Positions 17,719 to 26,045 of a DNA stretch of 64,000 bases are shown piece by piece. Within the stretch, counting starts at the first letter, position 1; every line of letters begins with the position of its first letter. The translations under genes were made by a program, and so were the position numbers. Origin of the DNA: Mycolicibacterium tusciae (lineage in GTDB: Bacteria > Actinomycetota > Actinomycetes > Mycobacteriales > Mycobacteriaceae); the NCBI RefSeq assembly GCF_002086795.1, contig NZ_MVIM01000006.1, forward strand, positions 1 to 64,000. Direction: 5' to 3'. The notes beneath the pieces are model-generated. The model saw only the letters and a program-made list of their open reading frames with translations. It searched no databases and was not told where the DNA came from.

Positions 17719-18847
17719 TTGCGTTCTCAGAGGCACAACGGTTGCTCTTCGACCCCAACTCGACGTCGGTGTTGCGGGATGGCCCCTGCTGCCAGGTGGC
17801 CCACTTACCGACCGAGTACGGTCCTTCGGCTCCGTTCGCCCGGTAATACCCTTGCGGGTCATAAATTTTCGCCTCGGGGTACGGCCACGGACACGCGACC
17901 GACGTGGCCAGGCCACTGGCCTTGATGGCCCAGAACCAGCCGCCGTAGGCGAAGTACGACACGTTGATGATCGCGAACATCACGATGAACATGCCGAGTA
18001 CTGGTTTCTTCGGGAACAGCTTGGCCTTCGCAGCCAGCTTCTCCGCCACCGACTTCCCCGTGTCGTCGCGGTACACCAGGATGGCTGCCGGGATCATCAC
18101 GAAGGTCACCGACAGCGACTCCCAGATCAGCGGGAACTGGAAAGTGCTGCCTGGAAACAACGTGCCGAATGGAATCGCCTGCGAGTAGATGTACAGCCCC
18201 GTGCGGACCAGGCTGATCTCCAGGATTGCGTCGAAGATGAAGCCGATCACCAGCACCAGCCCACCCAGGCTGATCAGTGGATGCCGGCTCACGAACGCTT
18301 CTGGTCCGTACTTGGCCTGCCACTTGCGCAGGATCCAGATCGCCGGGAAGTAGGGCCCGAAGTAGAAGGTCACGTACCCGAACACGATGAACGGTTCGAC
18401 GGTCGGCGACATCATGATCAGCGGCCAGGACTCCGGCCAGTGCATCAACGCCGGGTTGTACACCGCGTACGGCGACCAGTTCATGATCGGGTCCTGCCAC
18501 ACGATCAGCGTGGTCACGAGGACCATCATCAGCACCGGGCTGCCGGGGTTCTTTCGCCAACCTCGGATGAAGACGATGGTCAGCACCACGACCATGATCA
18601 GGGCGCCGATCTGCGGGATGACCTGCCAGTGATCGAATCCGGTCAGAAACCCGACCGGACGGGGCCGCCCCTCGACATTCGGGTTGGCCACCCGCGGGTC
18701 GACGGCGACACGGCCGACGGCGAGAAACAACCCGAGGAAGCCGAGCCACGCGAGCAGAGCGATCACTCGGCCCCAATTCGGGCCGGTGCGTGCCGATTTC
18801 GGCGAGTCGTCCGTAGTGTCGGGCGGGATGGATTCCTGGGTGGTCAT
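17711..18847 (-). CDS. AveC-like (spirocyclase family) membrane protein, larger paralogue
   Basis: 378 aa. A polar N-terminus of about 28 residues precedes roughly seven hydrophobic segments (VIALLAWLGFLGLFLAVG near 28; IGALIMVVVLTIVFI near 80; VLMMVLVTTLIVW near 105; others near 145, 195, 250, 285). The motif DPIMNWSPYAVYNP corresponds to the WIEAPYDW loop of the 10096 paralogue. Named after AveC, but a spirocyclase activity here is unproven. It lies 3 bases after the substrate-binding-like protein and overlaps the SDR gene, so it is expressed with the P450/ALDH set. Confidence 0.75.
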   Translation of the reverse strand: MTTQESIPPDTTDDSPKSARTGPNWGRVIALLAWLGFLGLFLAVGRVAVDPRVANPNVEGRPRPVGFLTGFDHWQVIPQIGALIMVVVLTIVFIRGWRKNPGSPVLMMVLVTTLIVWQDPIMNWSPYAVYNPALMHWPESWPLIMMSPTVEPFIVFGYVTFYFGPYFPAIWILRKWQAKYGPEAFVSRHPLISLGGLVLVIGFIFDAILEISLVRTGLYIYSQAIPFGTLFPGSTFQFPLIWESLSVTFVMIPAAILVYRDDTGKSVAEKLAAKAKLFPKKPVLGMFIVMFAIINVSYFAYGGWFWAIKASGLATSVACPWPYPEAKIYDPQGYYRANGAEGPYSVGKWATWQQGPSRNTDVELGSKSNRCASENAND

Positions 18848-18850
18848 CGA

Positions 18851-19969
18851 TCAGCCTTCCTCTCCAAAGCGGTCGACCAAGTGCGAGTTCACGCCGTCGG
18901 CGTCCAGGGTTCGGGCCACCAGGTAGCCGGCCCCCATCCACGCGCGGCGGGTCCACTTCCCGAACGACACGCGAGTGCCGGGGGCCCCGGACGCTGCGGG
19001 CATCATCTTCACGCGTTCAAGCGCTTCCTTGACTCCCCGCGGGGAGAGAGGATGAGCGTCGGTGAAGGCACGCACCAACGTCGAGGCGGCATCGTGGTTC
19101 ACGACCGTCACACAGAACTCGGGGCGACTTCCGTTGTATCTCTTGGCGTAGCGATCCAAGAAATCCTGACCGACCTTGTTTCCCTCGTCGTACTGATCGA
19201 CGCCGATCCAGCCCATGAACCCCTGCCACATCACCGGGTTCACCCATGCGTTCTGGAACGCCGTGGTGGTGAAGCGCGGTGGGTCCCAATTCAATTCTTC
19301 CAATGCGGGATTGACGAAGATGATTCCGAAGCCGAAGCCGAGATGCACGATCGCCTCGGCCTTTGCATCATGCAGACTGCGCACCGCATCGGTGACGTCC
19401 TGAGCGGTCTGGGCGATCGCGGCCTCGGCGACGATGCGAATACCCTTGCGGCGGCAAGCACTCCGCAGATTCGTCAGATAACTCTCGCCGATGAGGTTCT
19501 GTTCGACCAACACACCGATCTCGCTCAGTCCACGTTTCGCAATCAGGTCAGCCACGAAGATCGGTTCGTCCGTCATCGATCCCTGAGGAAACGCGAACGT
19601 CCACTCGCCCAGCCAGTCGTCGGTTCCGGTAACGCTGAGTGCCGGCACCTTGAAGCGCTCTTCGATGGCCTCGCGCACCGCCACGCAATTGTCGGTGATA
19701 TTGGGTCCGAATACGACAAGGCAACCCTCGTCGACCAGTTCGCCGTAGGCGTCGATCACAGCCTTGACCGAGCCTTTCGGCAGGCCTTCGACCTCGCGGT
19801 AGATCATCTGCACCGGCCGGTCCATCAACCCCTGCTCGACCGCCTCCTCGAAGACCAGGTCGAAAGTCTGGGTGAACGAGGCGAACAAGTCCTCGGGGAA
19901 GCCCGGTGGCAGCGTGAAGTCCATGAGGTACCCGACCTTGATGGGTTCCGCGGTGCTCTCGTAGGACAT
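18851..19969 (-). CDS. periplasmic-binding-protein-like receptor without signal peptide
   Basis: 372 aa from ATG 19969 with GGGGG about 7 bases upstream. The fold is that of branched-chain amino acid/amide binding proteins (Leu/Ile/Val type): IKVGYLMDFTLP at the N-terminus, GPNITDNCVAVREA near 103 and FAFPQGSMTDEP near 130. There is no signal peptide or lipobox, and no ABC permease or ATPase genes follow. It may therefore be a cytoplasmic ligand sensor (as AmiC is), or an enzyme-like binder. It heads the AveC/SDR/ALDH/P450 run. A decayed copy lies at 35740-36851. The motif at 19992 precedes it. Confidence 0.8.
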   Translation of the reverse strand: MSYESTAEPIKVGYLMDFTLPPGFPEDLFASFTQTFDLVFEEAVEQGLMDRPVQMIYREVEGLPKGSVKAVIDAYGELVDEGCLVVFGPNITDNCVAVREAIEERFKVPALSVTGTDDWLGEWTFAFPQGSMTDEPIFVADLIAKRGLSEIGVLVEQNLIGESYLTNLRSACRRKGIRIVAEAAIAQTAQDVTDAVRSLHDAKAEAIVHLGFGFGIIFVNPALEELNWDPPRFTTTAFQNAWVNPVMWQGFMGWIGVDQYDEGNKVGQDFLDRYAKRYNGSRPEFCVTVVNHDAASTLVRAFTDAHPLSPRGVKEALERVKMMPAASGAPGTRVSFGKWTRRAWMGAGYLVARTLDADGVNSHLVDRFGEEG

Positions 19970-19991
19970 TCGAACCCCCTCTGACACTCGA

Positions 19992-20005
19992 CCTAATATT
20001 TGTTC
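19992..20005 (-). promoter_or_regulatory. GAACAANNNTTAGG motif, copy 1
   Basis: On the minus strand the site reads GAACAAATATTAGG and ends 22 bases before the ATG of the binding-protein-like gene. Equivalent sites stand before genes at 22722, 32925 and 40150. TTAGGT at its end could also be part of a -10 (TAGGTC fits TANNNT loosely). Confidence 0.55.
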
Positions 20006-20032
20006 AGACACTAGCGGGGAGGCTGAGCAGCG

Positions 20033-20887
20033 TCAATCACCGCTGCGGGCTGCGGCCTCGCCCAGGTACACATCGATCATCTCGTTGAGCCCCCGGGTCA
20101 CAGTGGGATCGTCGGTGAGCGGTCCCGCGATCGCGGCCCTGGCCGCCTCGTTGATCGGCAGGCCCTCGGCGATCAGCCGGCCGGCCGCGATGAGCACCCG
20201 CGTCGACGCGACCTCGCGCAATCCACCAGTCTCCAGGCGGCGGATCGCCTGGCCGAACTTCACCAACTCAGCCGCGGTCGGCGCGTCGACCCCCGACTCG
20301 TGAACGACAATCCCCTCCTCCACTTCGGGAACGGGGAATCCGAACTCGATGGCCACCATGCGTTGCCTGGTCGAGTCCTTGAGATCCTTCAGAACGCTCT
20401 GGTAGCCGGGGTTGTACGACACGACGAGACCAAAGCCGGGTGCCGCGTCGAGGGTGATGCCGAGCCGCTCGATCGGCAATTGACGGCGGTAATCTCCGAG
20501 CGGGTGCAACACGACGGTCGTGTCCTGCCGCGCCTCGACCACCTCGTCGAGGTAGCAGATCGCGCCCTCCCGCACGGCACGCGTCAGCGGCCCGTCGGTC
20601 CAGACTGTTTCGTCGCCCCGCAGCAAATACCGGCCCACCAGGTCGGCCGTGGTCAGGTCGTCGTGGCAGGAGACCGTGATCAGAGGCCGGCCCAGATCGT
20701 GCGCCATCGCCTCGACGAAACGTGTCTTACCGCAGCCAGTCGGGCCCTTGAGCACCAGCGACAGGCCCTGGCGGTAGGCCGCTTTGAACACGGTCTCCTC
20801 GTTGCTGACGGCCTGGTAATACGGGCGCGTCGCACCGGTCTGCGGCATGGCGCCATTCTGAGACGCCAGCCCTGCCTCGTTTCCCAT
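20033..20887 (-). CDS. MoxR-type AAA+ ATPase (CbbQ/NirQ/NorQ family)
   Basis: 284 aa from ATG 20887, with GGAAGG 5 bases upstream; an upstream in-frame ATG lacks this. Walker A is KGPTGCGKT (47-55), Walker B is AICYLDEV near 112, and SYNPGYQSVLKDLKDSTRQR near 170 is typical of NorQ/CbbQ. Such ATPases, with a VWA partner, remodel or insert metal into an enzyme (for example Rubisco or NO reductase). The partner is the VWA gene just upstream. The target enzyme here is unknown; no NO reductase or Rubisco is in the window. Confidence 0.9.
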   Translation of the reverse strand: MGNEAGLASQNGAMPQTGATRPYYQAVSNEETVFKAAYRQGLSLVLKGPTGCGKTRFVEAMAHDLGRPLITVSCHDDLTTADLVGRYLLRGDETVWTDGPLTRAVREGAICYLDEVVEARQDTTVVLHPLGDYRRQLPIERLGITLDAAPGFGLVVSYNPGYQSVLKDLKDSTRQRMVAIEFGFPVPEVEEGIVVHESGVDAPTAAELVKFGQAIRRLETGGLREVASTRVLIAAGRLIAEGLPINEAARAAIAGPLTDDPTVTRGLNEMIDVYLGEAAARSGD

Positions 20888-20936
20888 AGCGACCTTCCGT
20901 GTCACCCGCATCGTTGCGGTTACTGCAGACTAACCG

Positions 20937-20950
20937 GAACAGATGTTTGT
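20937..20950 (+). promoter_or_regulatory. divergent copy of the GAACA-N3-GTT motif
   Basis: GAACAGATGTTTGT on the plus strand matches the 32880 copy at 11 of 14 positions and keeps the palindromic core AACA-N2-TGTT. It lies in the 152-base gap between the VWA stop and the MoxR start, 50 bases upstream of the latter, so the ATPase may have its own controlled promoter. Confidence 0.4.
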
Positions 20951-21039
20951 TTCAAGCATGGGTCGGCTAACATCACCAGGACCCGCTGACTTATGAACTT
21001 CATTGCCGGACAACGTATCTCCGATGCCACCGACGAATT

Positions 21040-22722
21040 TCACGACACCCGCCTTCGCACCTCGGCGGCCCGCACCGCCGACCTGAACAGCGGACCGATG
21101 ACGCCCGCGAGTTGCTCAGGCCGGCCGATGGTGGCATGTGCGGTACTGCCGAACACCTTTTTCAGAGATCGCACGTCGGTGCCCGCCCCCACCGTCAAGC
21201 AGACGCAGCCGATCCCCCTGCGGCGCGCCTCGTTGAGCGCTCGGCGAGAGTCTGCGGCGCCGTAGTCACGCTCGTAGCCGTGGTCGTACGCCAGCCCGTC
21301 GGACAGCACGACTAGCAACCGCCGTGACGTACCTCCGCGCCGCTCGAGGACTGTCGATCCGTGCCGGATCGCCGCGCCGAGTCGCGAGTACGCCCCCGGT
21401 TCGAGGCTGTTGAGACGTCTGAATATGCCCGCATCGAGGTGGTCGTCGAAACGTTTGACCGGCACCATGCTCACCGCCGCTCGGCCCTGTGAGTAGTAGG
21501 CGTACAACGACACTCGGTCGCCCAGATCGTGCAGTGCGACCGCGAGGTCGGCGACAGCGGTTCGCTGTTGCTGATGCACGGTGCGTCCGAGCGTTCCCGG
21601 CTCGGCGGTCGAACCCGAGATGTCCAGCAGGAGCAGAACCGACAGGTCGCGCCGCCTTCGAAGGCTGTCGAGGTAGACGGCCTCGTCGGGCATCGATCCC
21701 GCTTTCACCTCGACACGCGCCTCCACCGCCGCGTCGATATCGATGTCGTCACCCTGCGGCTGACGATGCCTCCGGTGCAGGCCCATGCCGAGCCGGGCGA
21801 GCGGCCGCCGCACTCCGATCGCACTCTCGATGGCCTGCGTCGCAGACGGCTTGATCTTCGCCTCGACTTCGCGCACCGTGCACCAGTCAGACCGGTACAA
21901 ACCCTTTGCGGCGTCCCACTCGGGGTACTTCAATCCGTCTTGCTTGACGTCTGCGCCATCCTCTGCCGAGGCGGATGCGCTCGACGACACCGCGTAGGCA
22001 CCGCGATTGGCCGAGTTCGTGCGATGCGTCGGCGTGTCCGCGCCGGGCGGACCGCCACCGTCGCTTCCTGTCTTGCGCGCCGATGACAGCATCTTCTTCA
22101 GCCATTTGCCGATGAAGCCGCCACCGCCGACGGGGCTGGAGAACAAGTCGGGGTCATCGGTGTCGTCGACCGCGTCCTCGTCGAGCTCCTCCAGCTCGCC
22201 CTTGGCCTCTTTACGCGCGACGTGACCAGCCTTGGTGTCATCGGCCTCGGCACGCTTGATGGCAGCCGCCAACTTCTTCGCGCGAATCACACCGAAACCC
22301 GCCGGAGGATCGACGAGTTCGCCCTTGGTCGCCGCGATCGACAGGGACGACGCCGCCGAGTCGCTGCGCGCCGCGACCTCGCGGTCGGTCAGCGATGTCA
22401 GTACCCCGGGCAGCAGGTCATCGTTGGCCACCAGCGCCCGGTGTCCCTCGACGGCCAGGTAGCGCTTGGCCAGCTTGGGGTGCCGTATCAGCCGGTCGAC
22501 GACATCGGGCGTCAGGCTGTCGGCGGCGATAAGCGACGCGTGCACGGCCACCGACTCGAGGTTGGTGCGGGCTCGTGCCGAGGGATCAACGAACACCGTC
22601 TGCCCGTCGGTCCATGACGGTTCGCCCGCGCCGCCGGCGGCCACAGCCAGCGCGCGGCCCGCGAGTGCTGACGCCAACATACCGAGTAGCTGCAGTCGGT
22701 CACTGTCGACGTCGGCTTTCAC
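21040..22722 (-). CDS. VWA-domain protein, NorD/CobT-like partner of the MoxR ATPase
   Basis: 560 aa, GTG start with GAGGAGG upstream. Residues about 1-200 are helical, residues about 200-260 form an acidic and Ser/Gly-rich linker (LEELDEDAVDDTDDPD), and the C-terminal von Willebrand A domain begins with the MIDAS motif DISGS at 367. It ends with VVLSDGLAYDHGYERDY, typical of NorD. VWA/MoxR pairs act as metal-insertion or activase machines. The motif at 22757 lies 34 bases upstream. Likely transcribed with the ATPase despite the 152-base gap, or from two promoters. Confidence 0.88.
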   Translation of the reverse strand: MKADVDSDRLQLLGMLASALAGRALAVAAGGAGEPSWTDGQTVFVDPSARARTNLESVAVHASLIAADSLTPDVVDRLIRHPKLAKRYLAVEGHRALVANDDLLPGVLTSLTDREVAARSDSAASSLSIAATKGELVDPPAGFGVIRAKKLAAAIKRAEADDTKAGHVARKEAKGELEELDEDAVDDTDDPDLFSSPVGGGGFIGKWLKKMLSSARKTGSDGGGPPGADTPTHRTNSANRGAYAVSSSASASAEDGADVKQDGLKYPEWDAAKGLYRSDWCTVREVEAKIKPSATQAIESAIGVRRPLARLGMGLHRRHRQPQGDDIDIDAAVEARVEVKAGSMPDEAVYLDSLRRRRDLSVLLLLDISGSTAEPGTLGRTVHQQQRTAVADLAVALHDLGDRVSLYAYYSQGRAAVSMVPVKRFDDHLDAGIFRRLNSLEPGAYSRLGAAIRHGSTVLERRGGTSRRLLVVLSDGLAYDHGYERDYGAADSRRALNEARRRGIGCVCLTVGAGTDVRSLKKVFGSTAHATIGRPEQLAGVIGPLFRSAVRAAEVRRRVS

Positions 22723-22756
22723 CCGGCGACCTCCTCACACGTGGTTTCGATGTTGA

Positions 22757-22770
22757 CCTAATAATTGTTC
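22757..22770 (-). promoter_or_regulatory. GAACAANNNTTAGG motif, copy 2
   Basis: The minus strand reads GAACAATTATTAGG, ending 34 bases before the VWA GTG start. It lies in the 113-base divergent gap to the acyl-CoA dehydrogenase operon (start 22836), so it could control both directions. Confidence 0.55.
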
Positions 22771-22835
22771 CACCGTAGAGTCCGCTGGAAGTGGAGTCAA
22801 TCAACCGTCGAATCAGATGAGGTCGTCCGGAACGC

Positions 22836-23993
22836 GTGGATTTCTCGTACCCGCAAGAGGCTGAACAGTTTCGCAAGGAGTTGCAGGCATGGTTGTCGGC
22901 GCAACTCACCGACGCCGTGATCGACGCGAGCGCACGCCGCGGCCATGACGACGAGGCGTTCGAGACGCTGCGCGCTTGGAATGCGACGATCGCCGACGCC
23001 GGATGGGCAGCGGTGTCGTGGCCACAGGAGTATGGCGGGCGCGGGGCGAGCGCGATCGAACAGTTGGTGTATGCGGAGGAGGCGACACGAGCCCGAGTCC
23101 CCAACCCGCTGAACACCATCGGGATCAACAACATCGCACCGGCGATCATGCAATACGGCACAAAAGATCAGAAGGCCGCGCTGCTGCCCCGGATGCTGCG
23201 CGCCGATGACATCTGGTGTCAGGGCATGTCGGAGCCCGAAGCCGGCTCCGACCTGGCCTCGTTGCGCACCAGGGCCGTCCGCGACGGCGACGACTTCGTG
23301 GTGTCCGGACAGAAGATCTGGACATCCCTTGGCCACCGCGCCGACTGGTGCCAGTTGTACGTCCGAACTGATCCGGAAGCACCCAAGCACAAGGGCATTT
23401 CGTGCCTGATCGTCGATATGTCGCTGCCCGGGATCGAGGCGCGTCCACTGGTGACCCTGTCCGGCGATGCCGACTTCGCCGAAGTCTTCTTTAACGACGT
23501 CCGCATACCTGCCGACGCCATGCTCGGTCCGCTCAACAAGGGATGGCAGGTCGCCACCACCACCCTGAGCCATGAGCGTGCAGGTGCAGCGCGGCTCTAC
23601 GCCGAAATGCAGGTTCGCCTGAGGGATCTCGTCACCGATCTGATCGCCCACGCCCGCAACGGCAGCTCGGCCGTCGACGACCCCTCGACCGTGCGTCGTC
23701 TGGGCGAACTCGATACGCGAATCAAGAATCTCGAGATCCTGTGCCAGCGCTCCATATCCTCCGGCATGCATGGCGGCGACGCATTCGCCACAGCCAGTCT
23801 CGCCAAGTCGGCGTGGGGCGAGATCGGGAAGGATCTCGCGGCGCTGGCGTTCGACACGCTCGGTCCCGGCGCTGCCGACGGTCGATGGGATGAGTTCCGC
23901 CTGACCTCACATGCGTTGACCATCGCGGGCGGTACGACACAGATCACCAAGAACATCACGGCCCAGCGCGTACTGGGACTCCCCCGCTCATGA
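22836..23993 (+). CDS. acyl-CoA dehydrogenase, first of a coupled pair
   Basis: 385 aa, GTG start. FAD enzymes of this family introduce a double bond next to the acyl-CoA thioester. Family marks are WCQGMSEPEAGSDLASLRT (about 128-146), KIWTSLGHRADWCQLYVRT (about 162-180), and the C-terminal GGTTQITKNITAQRVLGLP. It is followed, with a 4-base overlap, by a shorter divergent dehydrogenase, an arrangement known in mycobacteria for heterotetrameric steroid side-chain dehydrogenases (ChsE type). Substrate unknown; a bulky acyl-CoA is plausible. Confidence 0.9.
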   Translation: MDFSYPQEAEQFRKELQAWLSAQLTDAVIDASARRGHDDEAFETLRAWNATIADAGWAAVSWPQEYGGRGASAIEQLVYAEEATRARVPNPLNTIGINNIAPAIMQYGTKDQKAALLPRMLRADDIWCQGMSEPEAGSDLASLRTRAVRDGDDFVVSGQKIWTSLGHRADWCQLYVRTDPEAPKHKGISCLIVDMSLPGIEARPLVTLSGDADFAEVFFNDVRIPADAMLGPLNKGWQVATTTLSHERAGAARLYAEMQVRLRDLVTDLIAHARNGSSAVDDPSTVRRLGELDTRIKNLEILCQRSISSGMHGGDAFATASLAKSAWGEIGKDLAALAFDTLGPGAADGRWDEFRLTSHALTIAGGTTQITKNITAQRVLGLPRS

Positions 23994-25063
23994 ACCTGGA
24001 GTTGACCCCCGAGCAGCTCGCGCTGCGCGATACGGTCCGCGAGTTTCTCTCCGAGAAGGCGAGTATCGGCGAGCACGTGCGCCCGATGCTCGATGACCCC
24101 GTCGGCACCGCCGACGAGGTATGGCGCGGTCTGGCCGATCTCGGAACGACCGGTCTGTTGGTTCCCGTCGAGCACGGCGGCGAGGGTATGTCGATGGTCG
24201 AGGCCGCAATCGTGAGCGAGGAACTCGGCGCGGCGCTTCATCCGGGTCCGTGGCTGTCGAGCGCGGTCGCCGCACCGCGGGCGCTCATTCGATTCGGGGC
24301 CGGCCCGCGGTCGTTCTCGGGGCTTGCCGACGGCTCGACGGTCGCGGCGGTCGCATTGCCCACCAGCAGCGGCATCACGCTCGATGATGATGCGGTGCTG
24401 CAGGGCGAACTGGAGCTGGTCCCCGACGCCGCCGCGGCACAGATACTGTTCGTCCCCGTCGGTGACGAGCAACCAGTACTCGTCGCCGTGCCGACGTCGG
24501 CCCCGGGTCTGCGTATCACCGAGATCCGGGGAATCGACCAGTCCCGCAAGCTTTTCCGTGTCTCGCTCGACACTGTTGCGGGCACAGTGGTGGCCACCGC
24601 AACCAGTGAAGCACTCGAGTCGCTGCGCGACGACATGATCGTCGCCTGGGCGGCCGACGCCGTGGGTGCCGCGCGTCAGGTGCTCCATATGACCGTCGCG
24701 TACGCCAAGGTCCGTCGCCAGTTTGGCGCGCCGATCGGCAGCTTCCAGGCCGTCGCCCACCTCTGCGCGGACATGTATCAAACGGTGGAGTTGGCCCGCA
24801 GCGGCGTGCAATACGCGGTGTGGGCCGCCGACAGTGCCGATCAGGCTGAGCGGCACCTGGCCGCATTGCGAGTCAAGGCGTTCGCCGGGCAGCTCGCCGG
24901 AGTCGGCGACAGCGCGATCCAGGTGTTCGGCGGAATCGGTTTCACCTGGGAGCACGACGCGCAGCTTTACCTCAAGCGGCTGCTCAGCTTCAGCAGGTTT
25001 CTCGGCAGCCCGGGTGACTATCTCCAGCAGGTCGGTGACCTCTTGATAAGGAGTGCAAGTTGA
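23990..25063 (+). CDS. acyl-CoA dehydrogenase, second of a coupled pair
   Basis: 357 aa, ATG overlapping the previous stop. It starts NLELTPEQLALRDTVREFL and has the C-terminal VKAFAGQLAGVGDSAIQVFGG then IGFTWEHDAQLYLKRLL, typical of the smaller FadE subunit type. The middle domain is degenerate compared with its neighbour: the EPEAGSD-type FAD/substrate signature is absent. It therefore probably forms a heteromer with the first subunit rather than acting alone. It overlaps the SDR gene by 4 bases. Confidence 0.88.
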   Translation: MNLELTPEQLALRDTVREFLSEKASIGEHVRPMLDDPVGTADEVWRGLADLGTTGLLVPVEHGGEGMSMVEAAIVSEELGAALHPGPWLSSAVAAPRALIRFGAGPRSFSGLADGSTVAAVALPTSSGITLDDDAVLQGELELVPDAAAAQILFVPVGDEQPVLVAVPTSAPGLRITEIRGIDQSRKLFRVSLDTVAGTVVATATSEALESLRDDMIVAWAADAVGAARQVLHMTVAYAKVRRQFGAPIGSFQAVAHLCADMYQTVELARSGVQYAVWAADSADQAERHLAALRVKAFAGQLAGVGDSAIQVFGGIGFTWEHDAQLYLKRLLSFSRFLGSPGDYLQQVGDLLIRSAS

Positions 25064-26034
25064 TCGAATTTGACGGCAAGGTGGCGATTGTGACGGGCGC
25101 CGGACGCGGGCTCGGCAGGCTCTACGCGCTCGATCTGGCTCGACGAGGCGCTGCGGTCGTGGTTAACGACCTGGGTGGCACCATGCGCGGACAGGGCGCC
25201 GACACGGGCGTCGCCAACCAGGTGGTCGAGGAGATCACCAGCGCCGGCGGGCGCGCGGTCGCATCGCACGACTCGGTCGACAGCCCCGAGGGCGGGCAGG
25301 CGATCGTCGATACCGCGGTCGATAGCTTCGGGCGGCTCGATGCCGTGGTCAGCAATGCCGGCATCTTCAACAGCATTCCGTTCGAAGAGATCTCCCCCGA
25401 CGACTGGCGCCAGATGTTGCAGGTCCACCTGGACGGTGGTTTCTACCTGAGCCAGCCCGCGTACAAGGTGATGGCTGAACAGAAGTATGGACGTTTTGTC
25501 TTCATCTCGTCGTCGGCGGGTAACTTCGGCCAGCCGATGGAAGCGCACTACGCGGCCGCGAAGACCGGCCTCGTCGGGCTGTCCAATGTCATCGCCATCG
25601 AGGGTGCGGCACACGGAATTCTCTCCAATACCGTTCTTCCCACCGGCTTTTCGCGGATGGTTACCGAAACCGTCGGCGACGAGAAGTTTCTGGCCGAATC
25701 GGGCTTCATGCGCGCCATCCGGCCCGAACTGGTGGTACCGCTCGTCGTCTTCCTCGCCAGCACTGAGTGCGACTTCACTCATCGCAACTACTCGGCATGT
25801 GCCGGGCGCTACGCACGTGTGTTCATGGGGCTCGCCAATGGTTGGCTGGCGGACGCGGAAAGCGAGCCCACCGCTGATGATGTCCTCTCACACATCGACG
25901 AGATATCGGCGACAGAGAAGTTCATCGTGCCCGACTCCATCGTCGACGAAGTCCTCGAGGTGTGCGATCGCCGCGGCATCAGCGCGATGCCCGAGAACGC
26001 CGACGTCTCATTCCCGGAACCCACAAAGAAGTAA
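25060..26034 (+). CDS. short-chain dehydrogenase (FabG/HSD17B4-like)
   Basis: 324 aa starting with TTG at 25060 (AAGGAG 9 bases upstream; the TTGA overlaps the previous stop). GAGRGLG (about 12-18) binds NAD, NDLGGTMRG follows beta-2, NAGIF follows beta-4, and the active site is SSSAGNFGQPM then YAAAK. This beta-2 NDLGG pattern is seen in multifunctional 3-hydroxyacyl-CoA dehydrogenases of the peroxisomal type, fitting the third step of a beta-oxidation-like route after the dehydrogenase pair. The C-terminal 70 residues are extra. Confidence 0.88.
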   Translation: MIEFDGKVAIVTGAGRGLGRLYALDLARRGAAVVVNDLGGTMRGQGADTGVANQVVEEITSAGGRAVASHDSVDSPEGGQAIVDTAVDSFGRLDAVVSNAGIFNSIPFEEISPDDWRQMLQVHLDGGFYLSQPAYKVMAEQKYGRFVFISSSAGNFGQPMEAHYAAAKTGLVGLSNVIAIEGAAHGILSNTVLPTGFSRMVTETVGDEKFLAESGFMRAIRPELVVPLVVFLASTECDFTHRNYSACAGRYARVFMGLANGWLADAESEPTADDVLSHIDEISATEKFIVPDSIVDEVLEVCDRRGISAMPENADVSFPEPTKK

Positions 26035-26045
26035 GGAGCGTGCCC

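Noticed and set aside
17690..19984. Very long open frame on the plus strand opposite the SDR, AveC-like and receptor-like genes
   Set aside because: It is antisense to three genes with clear family motifs and has a His/Arg/Asp-rich composition typical of GC-biased shadow frames.
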